DNA of 8,668 nucleotides, taken from assembly GCA_910586775.1 (NCBI GenBank), contig CAJUJN010000119.1, positions 1 to 8,668 on the forward strand. The letters run 5' to 3'. The position numbers and the translations under genes are program-made. The notes under the pieces are model-generated. The model saw nothing but the letters and a program-made list of their open reading frames with translations. It searched no databases and was not told the DNA's origin. Of this stretch, positions 1-5,631 are shown piece by piece; the stretch's first letter is position 1, and every line of letters starts with the position of its first letter. This DNA is from an uncultured Acetatifactor sp. GTDB taxonomy: Bacteria > Bacillota > Clostridia > Lachnospirales > Lachnospiraceae.

Positions 1-37
1 TCATTATTTTTTCAGCTTCTTCACACATTTTTTTCAT
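1..37 (-). CDS. Start of an unidentified gene (partial, cut by window edge)
   Basis: An ATG at 37-35 opens a frame that stays open to the window edge: M K K M C E E A E K I M. A good ribosome site, AAGGAG, sits 8 bases before it (minus-strand reading of bases 46-51). The start lies about 42 bases after the stop of the acetyltransferase gene at 80-592, with no terminator visible between them, so the two are probably co-transcribed. Twelve codons are too few to name a family. The ribosome site and spacing are seen directly; that it is a real gene is inference. Confidence 0.55.
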   Translation of the reverse strand, partial: MKKMCEEAEKIM

Positions 38-79
38 ATGCCCATCTCCTTTACCACTTCCAGGCCGGAAGATCAGAAT

Positions 80-592
80 TTATATTTCCTCTTTCAGCAG
101 GGAATACATTTTCATATCGATCACTTTCCCGTTTTTTACAGCATTCTTTCTTAATATTCCTTCGCATTGAAAGCCCGCTTTTTCCAGCACACGGCAGGAT
201 GCCGTATTATACGCAAATGGCTCTGCATAAATACGGAGAATATCACTTTTCTCAAAAACATATTCGCAGACCTGTTTTACAGCCTCTGTCATAATCCCTT
301 TTCCCCAGTATCCTTCCGCAATATAATATCCCAGCTCGGCTGTCTGCCTGTGGATATTCCCCTGACGGAAAACACCGATACTTCCCACCACCCGTCCATC
401 TGCAGTTATGGCAAAAGCAAATGTTTCATTTTCATCCGCAGACAGCATAGCAGAAATAAAGTCCACCCCGTCCTGTTCCGTATAAGGATACGGCAACCCA
501 TCTCTAAGATTATCCTGTACTTTTCTATTGGAAAGAGCCGCCGCCAAATCCGCCGCATCCTCCAGAACCCATTTTCTTATTTTGCAAATCAC
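80..592 (-). CDS. GNAT N-acetyltransferase, RimJ/RimL-like (Acetyltransf_3 type)
   Basis: A 170-residue GCN5-related acetyltransferase, which moves an acetyl group from acetyl-CoA to an amine; the RimJ/RimL branch includes enzymes acting on protein N-termini and on small molecules. The fold spans almost the whole chain. Residues 88-100 (GYYIAEGYWGKGI) are the acetyl-CoA pyrophosphate-binding motif, and residues 129-141 (NTASCRVLEKAGF) match the conserved C-terminal Asn/Ser...EK.GF stretch. The start is GTG at 592, supported by GGAGG seven bases upstream. Length is usual for the family and no lesion is seen. It has its own likely promoter (634-639), which lies inside the decayed DUF4405-type gene upstream. 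The next gene starts 42 bases after its stop. The substrate cannot be told from sequence. Confidence 0.9.
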   Translation of the reverse strand: MICKIRKWVLEDAADLAAALSNRKVQDNLRDGLPYPYTEQDGVDFISAMLSADENETFAFAITADGRVVGSIGVFRQGNIHRQTAELGYYIAEGYWGKGIMTEAVKQVCEYVFEKSDILRIYAEPFAYNTASCRVLEKAGFQCEGILRKNAVKNGKVIDMKMYSLLKEEI

Positions 593-633
593 TTTTCCGC
601 CTCCCTGATGGATTGTCTTCCATAACAGACTCT

Positions 634-639
634 ATTATA
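634..639 (-). promoter_or_regulatory. Likely -10 element for the GNAT gene at 80-592
   Basis: Read on the minus strand this is a perfect TATAAT, about 42 bases before the GTG start at 592, giving a leader of roughly 34 bases. No good -35 is found at 16-18 bases: the candidates TTTCAT and TTCATT match the consensus poorly, and there is no TGn extension. The element sits in the decayed 3' part of the DUF4405-type remnant, so the promoter may have arisen after that gene was lost. Confidence 0.45.
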
Positions 640-679
640 CCGCATATCCCCAGCCAATGAAACAGACTTTCCAAGAACT

Positions 680-808
680 TACCAAAAACAGATCAACACC
701 TATACAGTCACCATATACTTCGCCAATTAGTTAATATGCCATAAGAAATGGCAGCATAACTGTCATTAAAATGTCGATCAGTATTTGAATCTTTCTTTTT
801 GCTGTCAT
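680..808 (-). pseudogene. DUF4405-type small membrane protein remnant, in-frame stop
   Basis: An ATG at 808-806 follows a strong ribosome site (AAGGAG, 8 bases before). It encodes 25 residues, MTAKRKIQILIDILMTVMLP then FLMAY, and meets TAA at 733-731. Reading on in the same frame gives LIGEVYGDCIGVDLFLV before resemblance fades near 680. This matches my recollection of DUF4405 N-termini: a basic start, a 'DILMT...LLLMAY' membrane helix, then 'LxGE..HEW.GI..F'. The TAA replaces one residue between MAY and LIGE, and the expected Trp is a Cys codon (TGT). The rest of the protein, normally over 100 residues with haem-type His residues, is missing. It stands between the alpha/beta hydrolase and a GNAT gene; DUF4405 genes are often seen beside such hydrolases and flavodoxins. 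The coding match is visible; the family name is from memory. Confidence 0.6.
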
Positions 809-998
809 GCAGCCATCTCCTTATATTCGCATTTTCCGCAGAAAATCTGAGGTTTTTATGTAAATTCCTGTTACCTTGAATTTGATCTGGATTTCGTGCC
901 GGCTGCTAATGGTACTATAACTTTCTGTTTCATAGAACTATCTTTTCATAAGTCAGATAAATGAAACAGCTATACCTCAAGACGAAAGACTAATATTA
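809..998. other. Gap between DUF4405-type remnant and hydrolase terminator; no clear gene
   Basis: No convincing gene is seen on either strand. On the minus strand a 38-codon frame runs between a TAG and a TAA (about 825-941), ending inside the ribosome site of the DUF4405-type remnant. It encodes residues such as HEIQIKFKVTGIYIKTSDF. It has no start codon and could be chance or the tail of another lost gene. A 9-base perfect inverted repeat, CTGTTTCAT/ATGAAACAG, lies at 925-933 and 961-969. No promoter with both good elements was found. Confidence 0.4.
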
Positions 999-1033
999 AA
1001 ATGGGTGCAGCCTGTTAAAAGCTTCACCCATTT
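999..1033 (-). terminator. Intrinsic terminator after the alpha/beta hydrolase
   Basis: A perfect 9-bp inverted repeat (AAATGGGTG at 999-1007, CACCCATTT at 1025-1033) surrounds a 17-base loop that can add a short inner AGC/GCT stem. On the minus strand the second arm runs into TTTTAATATT, a fair U-rich tail. It begins about nine bases after the hydrolase stop at 1043, the expected place for a terminator of that gene. Confidence 0.7.
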
Positions 1034-1042
1034 CCTCATGAT

Positions 1043-1957
1043 TTATTTCAAATTTTCTTTAAAAAACTCCGACATCTTATCAAACGGGATGATATCCATC
1101 TGGTCATACAGATCCGTATGGACCGCATCTGGAATGATCATCAGCTCCTTGTTATCCCCTTTCAGTTCCTTGTACACATCCTTGCTGAAATAGCAGGAAT
1201 GTGCTTTTTCACCATGGATGAGCAGAACAGCGCTTTTGATCTCACCACTGTATTTCAGGATCGGCATGTTCATAAAGGACAGAGAGGAGGTCACATTCCA
1301 GCCGCCGTTGGAGTTCAGAGAACGGGCATGATATCCCCGGTCTGTCTTGTAATACGCGTGATAATCCTTGAAATAAAATGGCGCATCCTCCGGCATCGGA
1401 TCAGAAACACCTCCGGCAAGGGCATAGGTTCCATTCTTATAATCCTCAATTCTTTGTGCGTTCAGCGCTCTGCGTTTCTCATGACGCGCCTCCTCGCTGT
1501 TCTCGGAATCGAAATATCCGTTTGCGTTCACACGGGTCATATCATACATGGTAGAGGCCACAGTTGCCTTGATCCTTGTGTCTATCGCCGCCGCGTTGAT
1601 TGCCATGCCGCCCCATCCACAGATACCGATGATACCGATTCTTTCTGGATCGACCTTATCCTGTATGGAGAGAAAATCAACCGCCGCCTGGTAATCTTCG
1701 GTGTTAATATCCGGTGATGCCACATAGCGGGGCTGTCCGCCGCTTTCCCCTGTAAAAGATGGGTCAAACGCGATCGTCAGGAAACCTCTTTTTGCCATTG
1801 TCTGGGCATATAATCCGGCTGCCTGTTCCTTTACCGCGCCAAAGGGACCGCACACTGCGATCGCCGGAAGCTTTCCATCTGCTCCCTTGGGCTCATACAT
1901 ATCTGCTGCCAGCGTAATTCCATAACGGTTATGAAATGTTACTTTGCTGTGGTTCAC
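1043..1957 (-). CDS. Alpha/beta hydrolase (dienelactone hydrolase-like), original start possibly lost
   Basis: A 304-residue cytoplasmic alpha/beta-hydrolase fold protein with no signal peptide. Residues 31-37 hold the first core strand. The elbow is GICGWGG at 111-117: Cys113 is the nucleophile candidate, but the usual spacing puts Trp115 at the G-x-Nuc-x-G position. HGE at 248-250 and His280 (in AVHTDLY) fit the acidic and histidine members of a triad. I recall GICGWGG as conserved in this subfamily, so it is not damage. The annotated GTG start overlaps the TGA of an upstream frame (GTGA), and no good ribosome site precedes it. The frame stays open 14 codons further up to TGA at 2002-2000, reading YRNIWDKVFPKSEK, which resembles the usual N-terminus of homologues, but no ATG/GTG/TTG lies there. 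The gene is therefore probably clipped at its 5' end. Substrate unknown. Confidence 0.82.
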   Translation of the reverse strand: MNHSKVTFHNRYGITLAADMYEPKGADGKLPAIAVCGPFGAVKEQAAGLYAQTMAKRGFLTIAFDPSFTGESGGQPRYVASPDINTEDYQAAVDFLSIQDKVDPERIGIIGICGWGGMAINAAAIDTRIKATVASTMYDMTRVNANGYFDSENSEEARHEKRRALNAQRIEDYKNGTYALAGGVSDPMPEDAPFYFKDYHAYYKTDRGYHARSLNSNGGWNVTSSLSFMNMPILKYSGEIKSAVLLIHGEKAHSCYFSKDVYKELKGDNKELMIIPDAVHTDLYDQMDIIPFDKMSEFFKENLK

Positions 1958-2023
1958 TTTCTCACTTTTAGGAAAGACCTTATCCCAAATATTCCGATAT
2001 CATTTTTATGATGATACTGCTTT

Positions 2024-2260
2024 TCAGAATCGACTCCATATACATCCAGACAAATAGAACGCGCACCAGCCAGTCGTTTCATATCCTTTTGGGTCTGGCA
2101 GTCTGTCATAATCGCTTCCGACATGCCGGATATCAACAGCGGCATTTCCGAAACGCTGCTTCAATTCCAAAATTACGTTTCCGGCATTTTGATCCCATTC
2201 CTCCTGATGGGATCAAAGCGCCATGCTTCCTCTTTTTAATCCTGTCATTTTTCTCTCCAT
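2024..2260 (-). pseudogene. GrpB-family protein remnant (N-terminal fragment with in-frame stop)
   Basis: From ATG at 2260 (or 2248) the frame reads MERKMTGLKRGSMAL, then TGA at 2215-2213, then continues SHQEEWDQNAGNVILELK, QRFGNAAVDIRHVGS to 2114. This resembles the N-terminus of clostridial GrpB-family (UPF0157, nucleotidyltransferase-fold) proteins as I remember them: 'LKRG...L.PH..EW...A...I..LK...G....DI.HVGST'. The internal TGA breaks it. After HVGS the expected Thr and the 'AKPIIDI' core are absent; the frame runs on through 29 unrecognised codons to TGA at 2026. A neighbouring frame there (GVDSEKQYHHKND) faintly recalls the later GrpB His region, so part of the tail may survive with a deletion and a shift. 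No function is expected. The boundary at 2024 is uncertain; 2114-2260 is the supported part. Confidence 0.5.
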
Positions 2261-2299
2261 GCAGCTTACGGCTCTGCCGTATCCGTTGTACCCGTATGG

Positions 2300-2818
2300 C
2301 TATTCCGACAGAGCAATTCTATAAATATCCGCCTGTTCTCCATCAAATTCAAAACTGCGCTCATAGACTCCGCCATTCCGGGTGATTGTTTTTACCGAGG
2401 GTTCATTTTTCTTTTCCACCGAAAGATACAGTTCGTTCATTCCCGCCTTTTTGGCAACCTCCAATAACTGCCGCAGCATTTCCGTGGCAAAGCCTTTTCT
2501 TCTCTCTGACGGACGAACGCTGTAACCGCAATGGCCGAGATCCTTCAGAAAATCGTTCAGCGTATGCCTGAAATCAATGATTCCCACAATTCTATTCTGA
2601 TCATCAACGGCAAAGAATATGTCTGTGATGACCCAATTCGGATTCACCGTTTCCTCCTTCGTGTTTGCATCTACAGTTCTGCACCATTCCGTATAATCAT
2701 CCGTTTTATCAAATAATTCACTTCCGTTAATGACGAATTCCCCATGTTCAAAAAATTCCTTTCTGAACTCTATGGCCTGTTCTTTCATTGTTTCTGTTGG
2801 TCTGACTAATTGAATCAT
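2300..2818 (-). CDS. GNAT family N-acetyltransferase (COG3981-like)
   Basis: A 172-residue predicted acetyltransferase, full length for the COG3981-type GNAT group. The acetyl-CoA binding motif is at 101-111 (VRPSERRKGFA), after the strand-forming stretch FFAVDDQNRIVGIIDFRHTL (68-87). The C-terminal part, with NEPSVKTITRNGG at 138-150, is the usual N-x-x-S...NGG segment of this group. The ATG at 2818 is preceded by AAGGAG nine bases upstream. That ribosome site lies in the last codons of the decayed YoaP-like frame, whose TGA ends four bases before this ATG, so the two were once translationally linked. No lesions are seen. Downstream there is only a 5-bp hairpin (2268-2280) without a T run, so its terminator is unclear. 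Substrate unknown. Confidence 0.88.
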   Translation of the reverse strand: MIQLVRPTETMKEQAIEFRKEFFEHGEFVINGSELFDKTDDYTEWCRTVDANTKEETVNPNWVITDIFFAVDDQNRIVGIIDFRHTLNDFLKDLGHCGYSVRPSERRKGFATEMLRQLLEVAKKAGMNELYLSVEKKNEPSVKTITRNGGVYERSFEFDGEQADIYRIALSE

Positions 2819-2821
2819 TTT

Positions 2822-3071
2822 TCATATCTCCTTATTCGCTAAAATTTTATCAAATTTCTTCTCCCACAGGATTTCATGGGGCACAAGCTGCCCGTCATAG
2901 AAAAGGGAAAATGTCGTAAAGGGCGAAGTGGCATTCTGCAGATCCTCTCTGGTCTGGATATGCACGGACCGAAACACTGCGTTCCTGGCCTTTGCCATCT
3001 CCTCCAGTATCGGTACATACCATGACAGAGTGATCTTTCATTATTTTCCCCAGCTCTTTTAAATCGTTCAT
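2822..3071 (-). pseudogene. YoaP-like C-terminal domain remnant, frameshifted
   Basis: Two overlapping frames make up one broken gene. The first starts at ATG 3071 behind AAGGAG (7 bases) and reads MNDLKELGKIMKDHSVMV before drifting out of frame; it ends at TGA 2897. The second runs from 3016 to TGA 2824-2822 as 64 codons including VPILEEMAKARN, FRSVHIQT, SPFTTFSLFYDGQLV and HEILWEKKFDKIL. This matches the C-terminal thioredoxin-like/YoaP-type region of GNAT-YoaP proteins as I recall it ('YVPLLEE.AKARN..FRSIHIET...QNAPTPFTTFSLFY.G.F.THEILSEKKF.K'). The NQCP-type Cys segment and the whole N-terminal GNAT domain (about 150 residues) are missing. The two frames differ by one base register near 3016, so no single product can contain both parts. 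It directly precedes the GNAT gene at 2300-2818. Confidence 0.6.
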
Positions 3072-3105
3072 GGAACCGCTCCTTCTTTATCCTGCAACGG
3101 GAATT

Positions 3106-3410
3106 TCACGTTTCTTTTTTAATCCGGACAATCTGTAATTCGTCTGCACCCTTTAATGAAACGACATGCAGCATATTTGCAGCAACGGTATTATTGAACA
3201 AACAGTCGCCAAGCCCTGCCCACAGCATTCCCGTGATGGGCAGGATTGCCTTGCAGAGCTAAAATCTCTGATTCCAGTCCAAAAGAAACGGCAAAACAAG
3301 CGATTCCCAATAACAGACCTTTCAAAATACCGCTTACAAAACCGTTTCTTTGAAATCCAGTATCACGCCATGTAAGATTTATCTTTTTCAATGCTTTTAA
3401 TCCATCTGCG
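3106..3410 (-). pseudogene. CPBP-family intramembrane protease remnant, internally deleted
   Basis: The N-terminal part, in frame from about 3410 and containing a TTG at 3391, reads LKALKKINLTWRDTGFQRNG then a hydrophobic helix, GILKGLLLGIACFAVSFGLE. Near 3262 the register changes, and a second frame to TGA 3108-3106 reads LPITGMLWAGLGDCLFNNTV followed by AANMLHVVSLKGADELQIVR. I recognise these as the start and end of CPBP (Abi, type II CAAX-protease-like) membrane proteins. In those proteins the end reads roughly 'LWAGLGDHLFNN', the HxxxN motif. Here the His is a Cys codon (TGT), and the middle with EExxxR and FxxxH is gone, so it cannot be active. The N-terminal frame overlaps the kinase 3' end in another register. 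The family call rests on memory of homologues. Confidence 0.55.
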
Positions 3411-4767
3411 GTGTGCTGCTTACTGGATACGGTGGAATGATCAGCAGCACATGAAGGACAAATACATTCTCCTGTGTCTCTATACTCATGGCGCCGCCAT
3501 ATTTTTCAGCCACTTTTTTTACATTCGACAGACCTGTCCCTTTTTTGAACGCGCCTTTCCCATGGAAGCTGTTCTGAATTTCCATCATAAGGAAATCCCC
3601 CTGAATCCGCCCGGACACACGGATATATTTTTCTGTGCCGGCGCCCAGATTTTTTACTGCCTGGATTGCATTATCCAGTGCATTTGACAGAACAATACAG
3701 ATATCAATATCCCGAATGCCACAAGGATATGGCAGAAGGAGGGAACAGTCTACGTCAACCCCCATGCTTTTTGCAGTCCCCAGTTTGTTCTCCACCAGAA
3801 TATCCACGACCGGATTGTTCGTGCTGCAGGGGAATGACATTTTTTCCGCCATATCGTCCAGATCCTCCATATAGCTTACCGCCTCCTCCAGTTTCCCACT
3901 CTGCAGAAGTTTTTTTACCACTGCGATGTGGTTTCTGATGTCATGGCGGAAGGACTTTGTCCTGTCATAACGGGCCTTCGCTTCCTCCACATACTGGTTC
4001 AGGGAATGTTCCTGTTGCCCCAGCAGTGAAATTTCGGTGCTGAGATGGAAATTCTGCAGCAGTTTCTTATAGGAAAACAGAATGCAGAACAGACTGGCAA
4101 GTCCCAGCAAATACATGGCCAGCATCTGCCCGTGACTGAAAAAAAGTACCGCAGGCCCTTTGTCCACCTGAAGCTCAAACCGGAAATCAAATTCAATCGC
4201 ATTGATATAGTTACTCATAATAAATATCATCAGAATCGGAATGAAAATCAGAGCCATCCGCTGCATTCCCATTGTAATATCAGGAGCATCCGCAGGACAC
4301 AGGGCATCTATGGAAAAATAACGGTACACCATATAATAACAAAACCCGCTCAGCAAAAAGGACGCTGCCTCACAGATCAGCATGGCAGCAATATTGTCCG
4401 TCTCATGGAGAAAAGCGGGCATCCATGGGCAGGAAAGGCGCATCAGCGAGCTCACAACTCCATAGCAGAGCAGCATGATTTCCGTTGTCAGAGTCACATA
4501 CAGAAGGGAGACTTTAAAATTCACATGGCAGCCAAAAACTCCGCATATCGAAATCAATAAAACAAACGCCGCGAAGCCAGCAATTGTACTGACCGGAACA
4601 AACTCGCTGACAATCACCGCACCTGCTCCAAACAGAAAATAAAAAGGAGGCCATATTTTCTTTTTCAGGAACTTTGACAGAAAATAAACCTGAAAAGACG
4701 TCTCAGTCACGCCCCTGATGTAGATATTGAAAAAATCTGAATACTCAGTCATGTTATCTGCCCCCAT
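3397..4767 (-). CDS. GHKL sensor histidine kinase (AgrC-like, HPK10)
   Basis: A 456-residue membrane sensor kinase. About six hydrophobic segments occupy roughly 42-57, 61-79, 86-107, 126-149, 170-190 and 205-231, followed by a linker and a cytoplasmic kinase core. The H-box is SFRHDIRNH at 272-280 (phospho-acceptor His275), the N-box VLSNALDNAI at 359-368, and the G-box KGTGLSNV at 409-416. This is the AgrC/GHKL layout with HATPase_c_5. It would pass phosphate to the LytTR regulator 12 bases upstream, whose stop lies at 4780. The start is either ATG 4767 (weak AAGGG) or ATG 4752, which has GGGGG 8 bases before it; the latter may be the true one. The C-terminus runs about 10 residues (YPVSSTPQMD) past the usual end of the GHKL fold, into the CPBP remnant. 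No AgrB or AgrD is present, so the signal is unknown. Confidence 0.9.
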   Translation of the reverse strand: MGADNMTEYSDFFNIYIRGVTETSFQVYFLSKFLKKKIWPPFYFLFGAGAVIVSEFVPVSTIAGFAAFVLLISICGVFGCHVNFKVSLLYVTLTTEIMLLCYGVVSSLMRLSCPWMPAFLHETDNIAAMLICEAASFLLSGFCYYMVYRYFSIDALCPADAPDITMGMQRMALIFIPILMIFIMSNYINAIEFDFRFELQVDKGPAVLFFSHGQMLAMYLLGLASLFCILFSYKKLLQNFHLSTEISLLGQQEHSLNQYVEEAKARYDRTKSFRHDIRNHIAVVKKLLQSGKLEEAVSYMEDLDDMAEKMSFPCSTNNPVVDILVENKLGTAKSMGVDVDCSLLLPYPCGIRDIDICIVLSNALDNAIQAVKNLGAGTEKYIRVSGRIQGDFLMMEIQNSFHGKGAFKKGTGLSNVKKVAEKYGGAMSIETQENVFVLHVLLIIPPYPVSSTPQMD

Positions 4768-4779
4768 ATGTAAAAGCCC

Positions 4780-5484
4780 TTACATATTCTTCATATACTG
4801 CAGAACAACACCGGAAAACTCCCTGCTCCGCAGCCGGGATACGGGAACTTCTTTGCCGTTATCCATACAGGCAGTCCCGTTTTTATATCCTTTTAAATGC
4901 TTCAGGTTGATGAGATAGCTCCTGTGGCACCGGAAAAAATGGCTGCCCAGCTTCGTTTCCAGATTTTCAATCCGCTCATAATAATCAACAACCTCGCCGG
5001 AAGCCAGGTTCAGATATATTTTCCGGTCTATGACCTCGCAGAAAACAATCTCATCCTCCCGGATGATGCGCCCCTCATACCCCTTTTGCACCAGCAGGCT
5101 GTCCTCGCCGGCGTTTTGCATGGAAGCAAAAAGGCGCTCCATGGTCTTCTCAAACTGTTTTTCCTCTACCGGCTTGACCAGATAATCGTAGGCCTGCACC
5201 TCGAAAGACTGAAATACCATCTCTTTCAGTACTGTAATGAAGATCAAAAAGCCGCGGAACTGCCCCGCCCTCAGCTTCCTTGCTGTTTCCAGTCCGTCCA
5301 TGCCCTTCATCTGAATATCCAGAAACAGGATGTCAATCTGCCCCTCATCGTTTAACAGCTCTTCACCGCTTAAAAATGTCCGAAGCCGGATCTCCCTGTT
5401 CTTTTTACGGAAAAAATCGGAGGCCATTGCCCTTATTTGATCAGACATATGTTTTTCATCATCACAGATTGCAATATGGATCAA
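4780..5484 (-). CDS. LytTR-family response regulator (AgrA/LytR type)
   Basis: A 234-residue transcription regulator. The receiver domain (about 1-120) has acidic residues D8, D9 and E10, phospho-acceptor D56 in DILFLDIQMKGMDG, T84 and K104 (LVKP). The LytTR DNA-binding domain spans about 133-232, with the typical FFRCHRSYLINLKHL (178-192) and the VPVSR core. It should be phosphorylated by the kinase that follows and bind paired direct repeats near promoters. The start is TTG at 5484 (reading MIHIAICDDE), chosen because AGGAGG lies exactly seven bases before it and it gives the standard receiver N-terminus. The leader holds a 12-bp hairpin, and the promoter region carries two 21-base-spaced repeats, so autoregulation is likely. 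Length is normal and no lesion is seen. Its targets are unknown; the ABC operon upstream is a candidate. Confidence 0.93.
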   Translation of the reverse strand: MIHIAICDDEKHMSDQIRAMASDFFRKKNREIRLRTFLSGEELLNDEGQIDILFLDIQMKGMDGLETARKLRAGQFRGFLIFITVLKEMVFQSFEVQAYDYLVKPVEEKQFEKTMERLFASMQNAGEDSLLVQKGYEGRIIREDEIVFCEVIDRKIYLNLASGEVVDYYERIENLETKLGSHFFRCHRSYLINLKHLKGYKNGTACMDNGKEVPVSRLRSREFSGVVLQYMKNM

Positions 5485-5510
5485 TGCGCCACCTCCTCGC
5501 CATTATTCGT

Positions 5511-5539
5511 CAACGGCAAAAGAAAAACTTTTGCCGTTG
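5511..5539 (-). other. 12-bp perfect hairpin in the leader of the response regulator
   Basis: CAACGGCAAAAG at 5511-5522 and CTTTTGCCGTTG at 5528-5539 form a perfect 12-bp inverted repeat with a 5-base loop (AAAAA on plus, TTTTT on minus). It lies between the likely transcription start (about 5550) and the ribosome site (5492-5497), ending about 13 bases before the latter. No T run follows on either strand, so it does not look like a terminator. It may stabilise the mRNA 5' end, affect translation, or be a DNA operator. Confidence 0.7.
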
Positions 5540-5556
5540 CCACAAACTAATGTTTT

Positions 5557-5585
5557 ATTATAGCCTGTCTGAAATGCCAAAACAA
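5557..5585 (-). promoter_or_regulatory. Promoter of the response regulator-kinase operon
   Basis: On the minus strand, TTGTTT (5585-5580) and TATAAT (5562-5557) are separated by exactly 17 bases. The -10 is perfect and the -35 keeps the TTG. Transcription would start near 5550, giving a leader of about 65 bases with the hairpin at 5511-5539. A weak -35 with repeats just upstream suits an activated promoter. Confidence 0.7.
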
Positions 5586-5590
5586 TTTAA

Positions 5591-5624
5591 TTGCTGTGAA
5601 ATGTTTATCCGTTGCCGTGAGATG
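5591..5624 (-). promoter_or_regulatory. Two 13-base direct repeats, 21 bases apart, upstream of the promoter
   Basis: TTGCTGTGAAATG (5591-5603) and TTGCCGTGAGATG (5612-5624), plus-strand reading, match at 11 of 13 positions and start 21 bases apart, two helical turns. They end six bases upstream of the -35. LytTR regulators are known to bind paired direct repeats about 21 bases apart next to weak -35 elements. The bases differ from the AgrA consensus, but motifs vary among LytTR proteins. Binding by the adjacent regulator is inference. Confidence 0.5.
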
Positions 5625-5631
5625 CTGTATA

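Noticed and set aside
871..933. 20-codon minus-strand frame MKQKVIVPLAAGTKSRSNSR, faintly like a DJ-1/PfpI start
   Set aside because: No ribosome site, ends at once, and the resemblance covers about ten residues; cannot be told from chance.
925..969. 9-bp inverted repeat CTGTTTCAT/ATGAAACAG with a 27-base gap
   Set aside because: No promoter or start sits next to it and the spacing is unlike a typical dimer operator; noted in the gap description only.
1954..2145. 63-codon minus-strand frame before the hydrolase (MPLLISGMSEAIM...)
   Set aside because: No ribosome site and no recognisable family; it crosses the GrpB-type remnant in another register, so it is treated as decayed sequence rather than a gene, though its stop overlaps the hydrolase GTG.
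2191..2214. 8-bp perfect inverted repeat GATCCCAT/ATGGGATC with AGGAGG inside it on the minus strand
   Set aside because: It lies in the GrpB-type remnant's coding sequence and the AGGAGG leads only to a four-codon frame; there is no T run. Taken as chance in decayed coding DNA.
2268..2280. Short hairpin ACGGC-n3-GCCGT after the GNAT gene at 2300-2818
   Set aside because: Only five base pairs and no T run on either strand, so not supported as a terminator.
2008..2385. Plus-strand open frames such as this one, and those opposite the permease and kinase
   Set aside because: They lie antisense to genes or remnants with recognisable products, and lack ribosome sites and family motifs.
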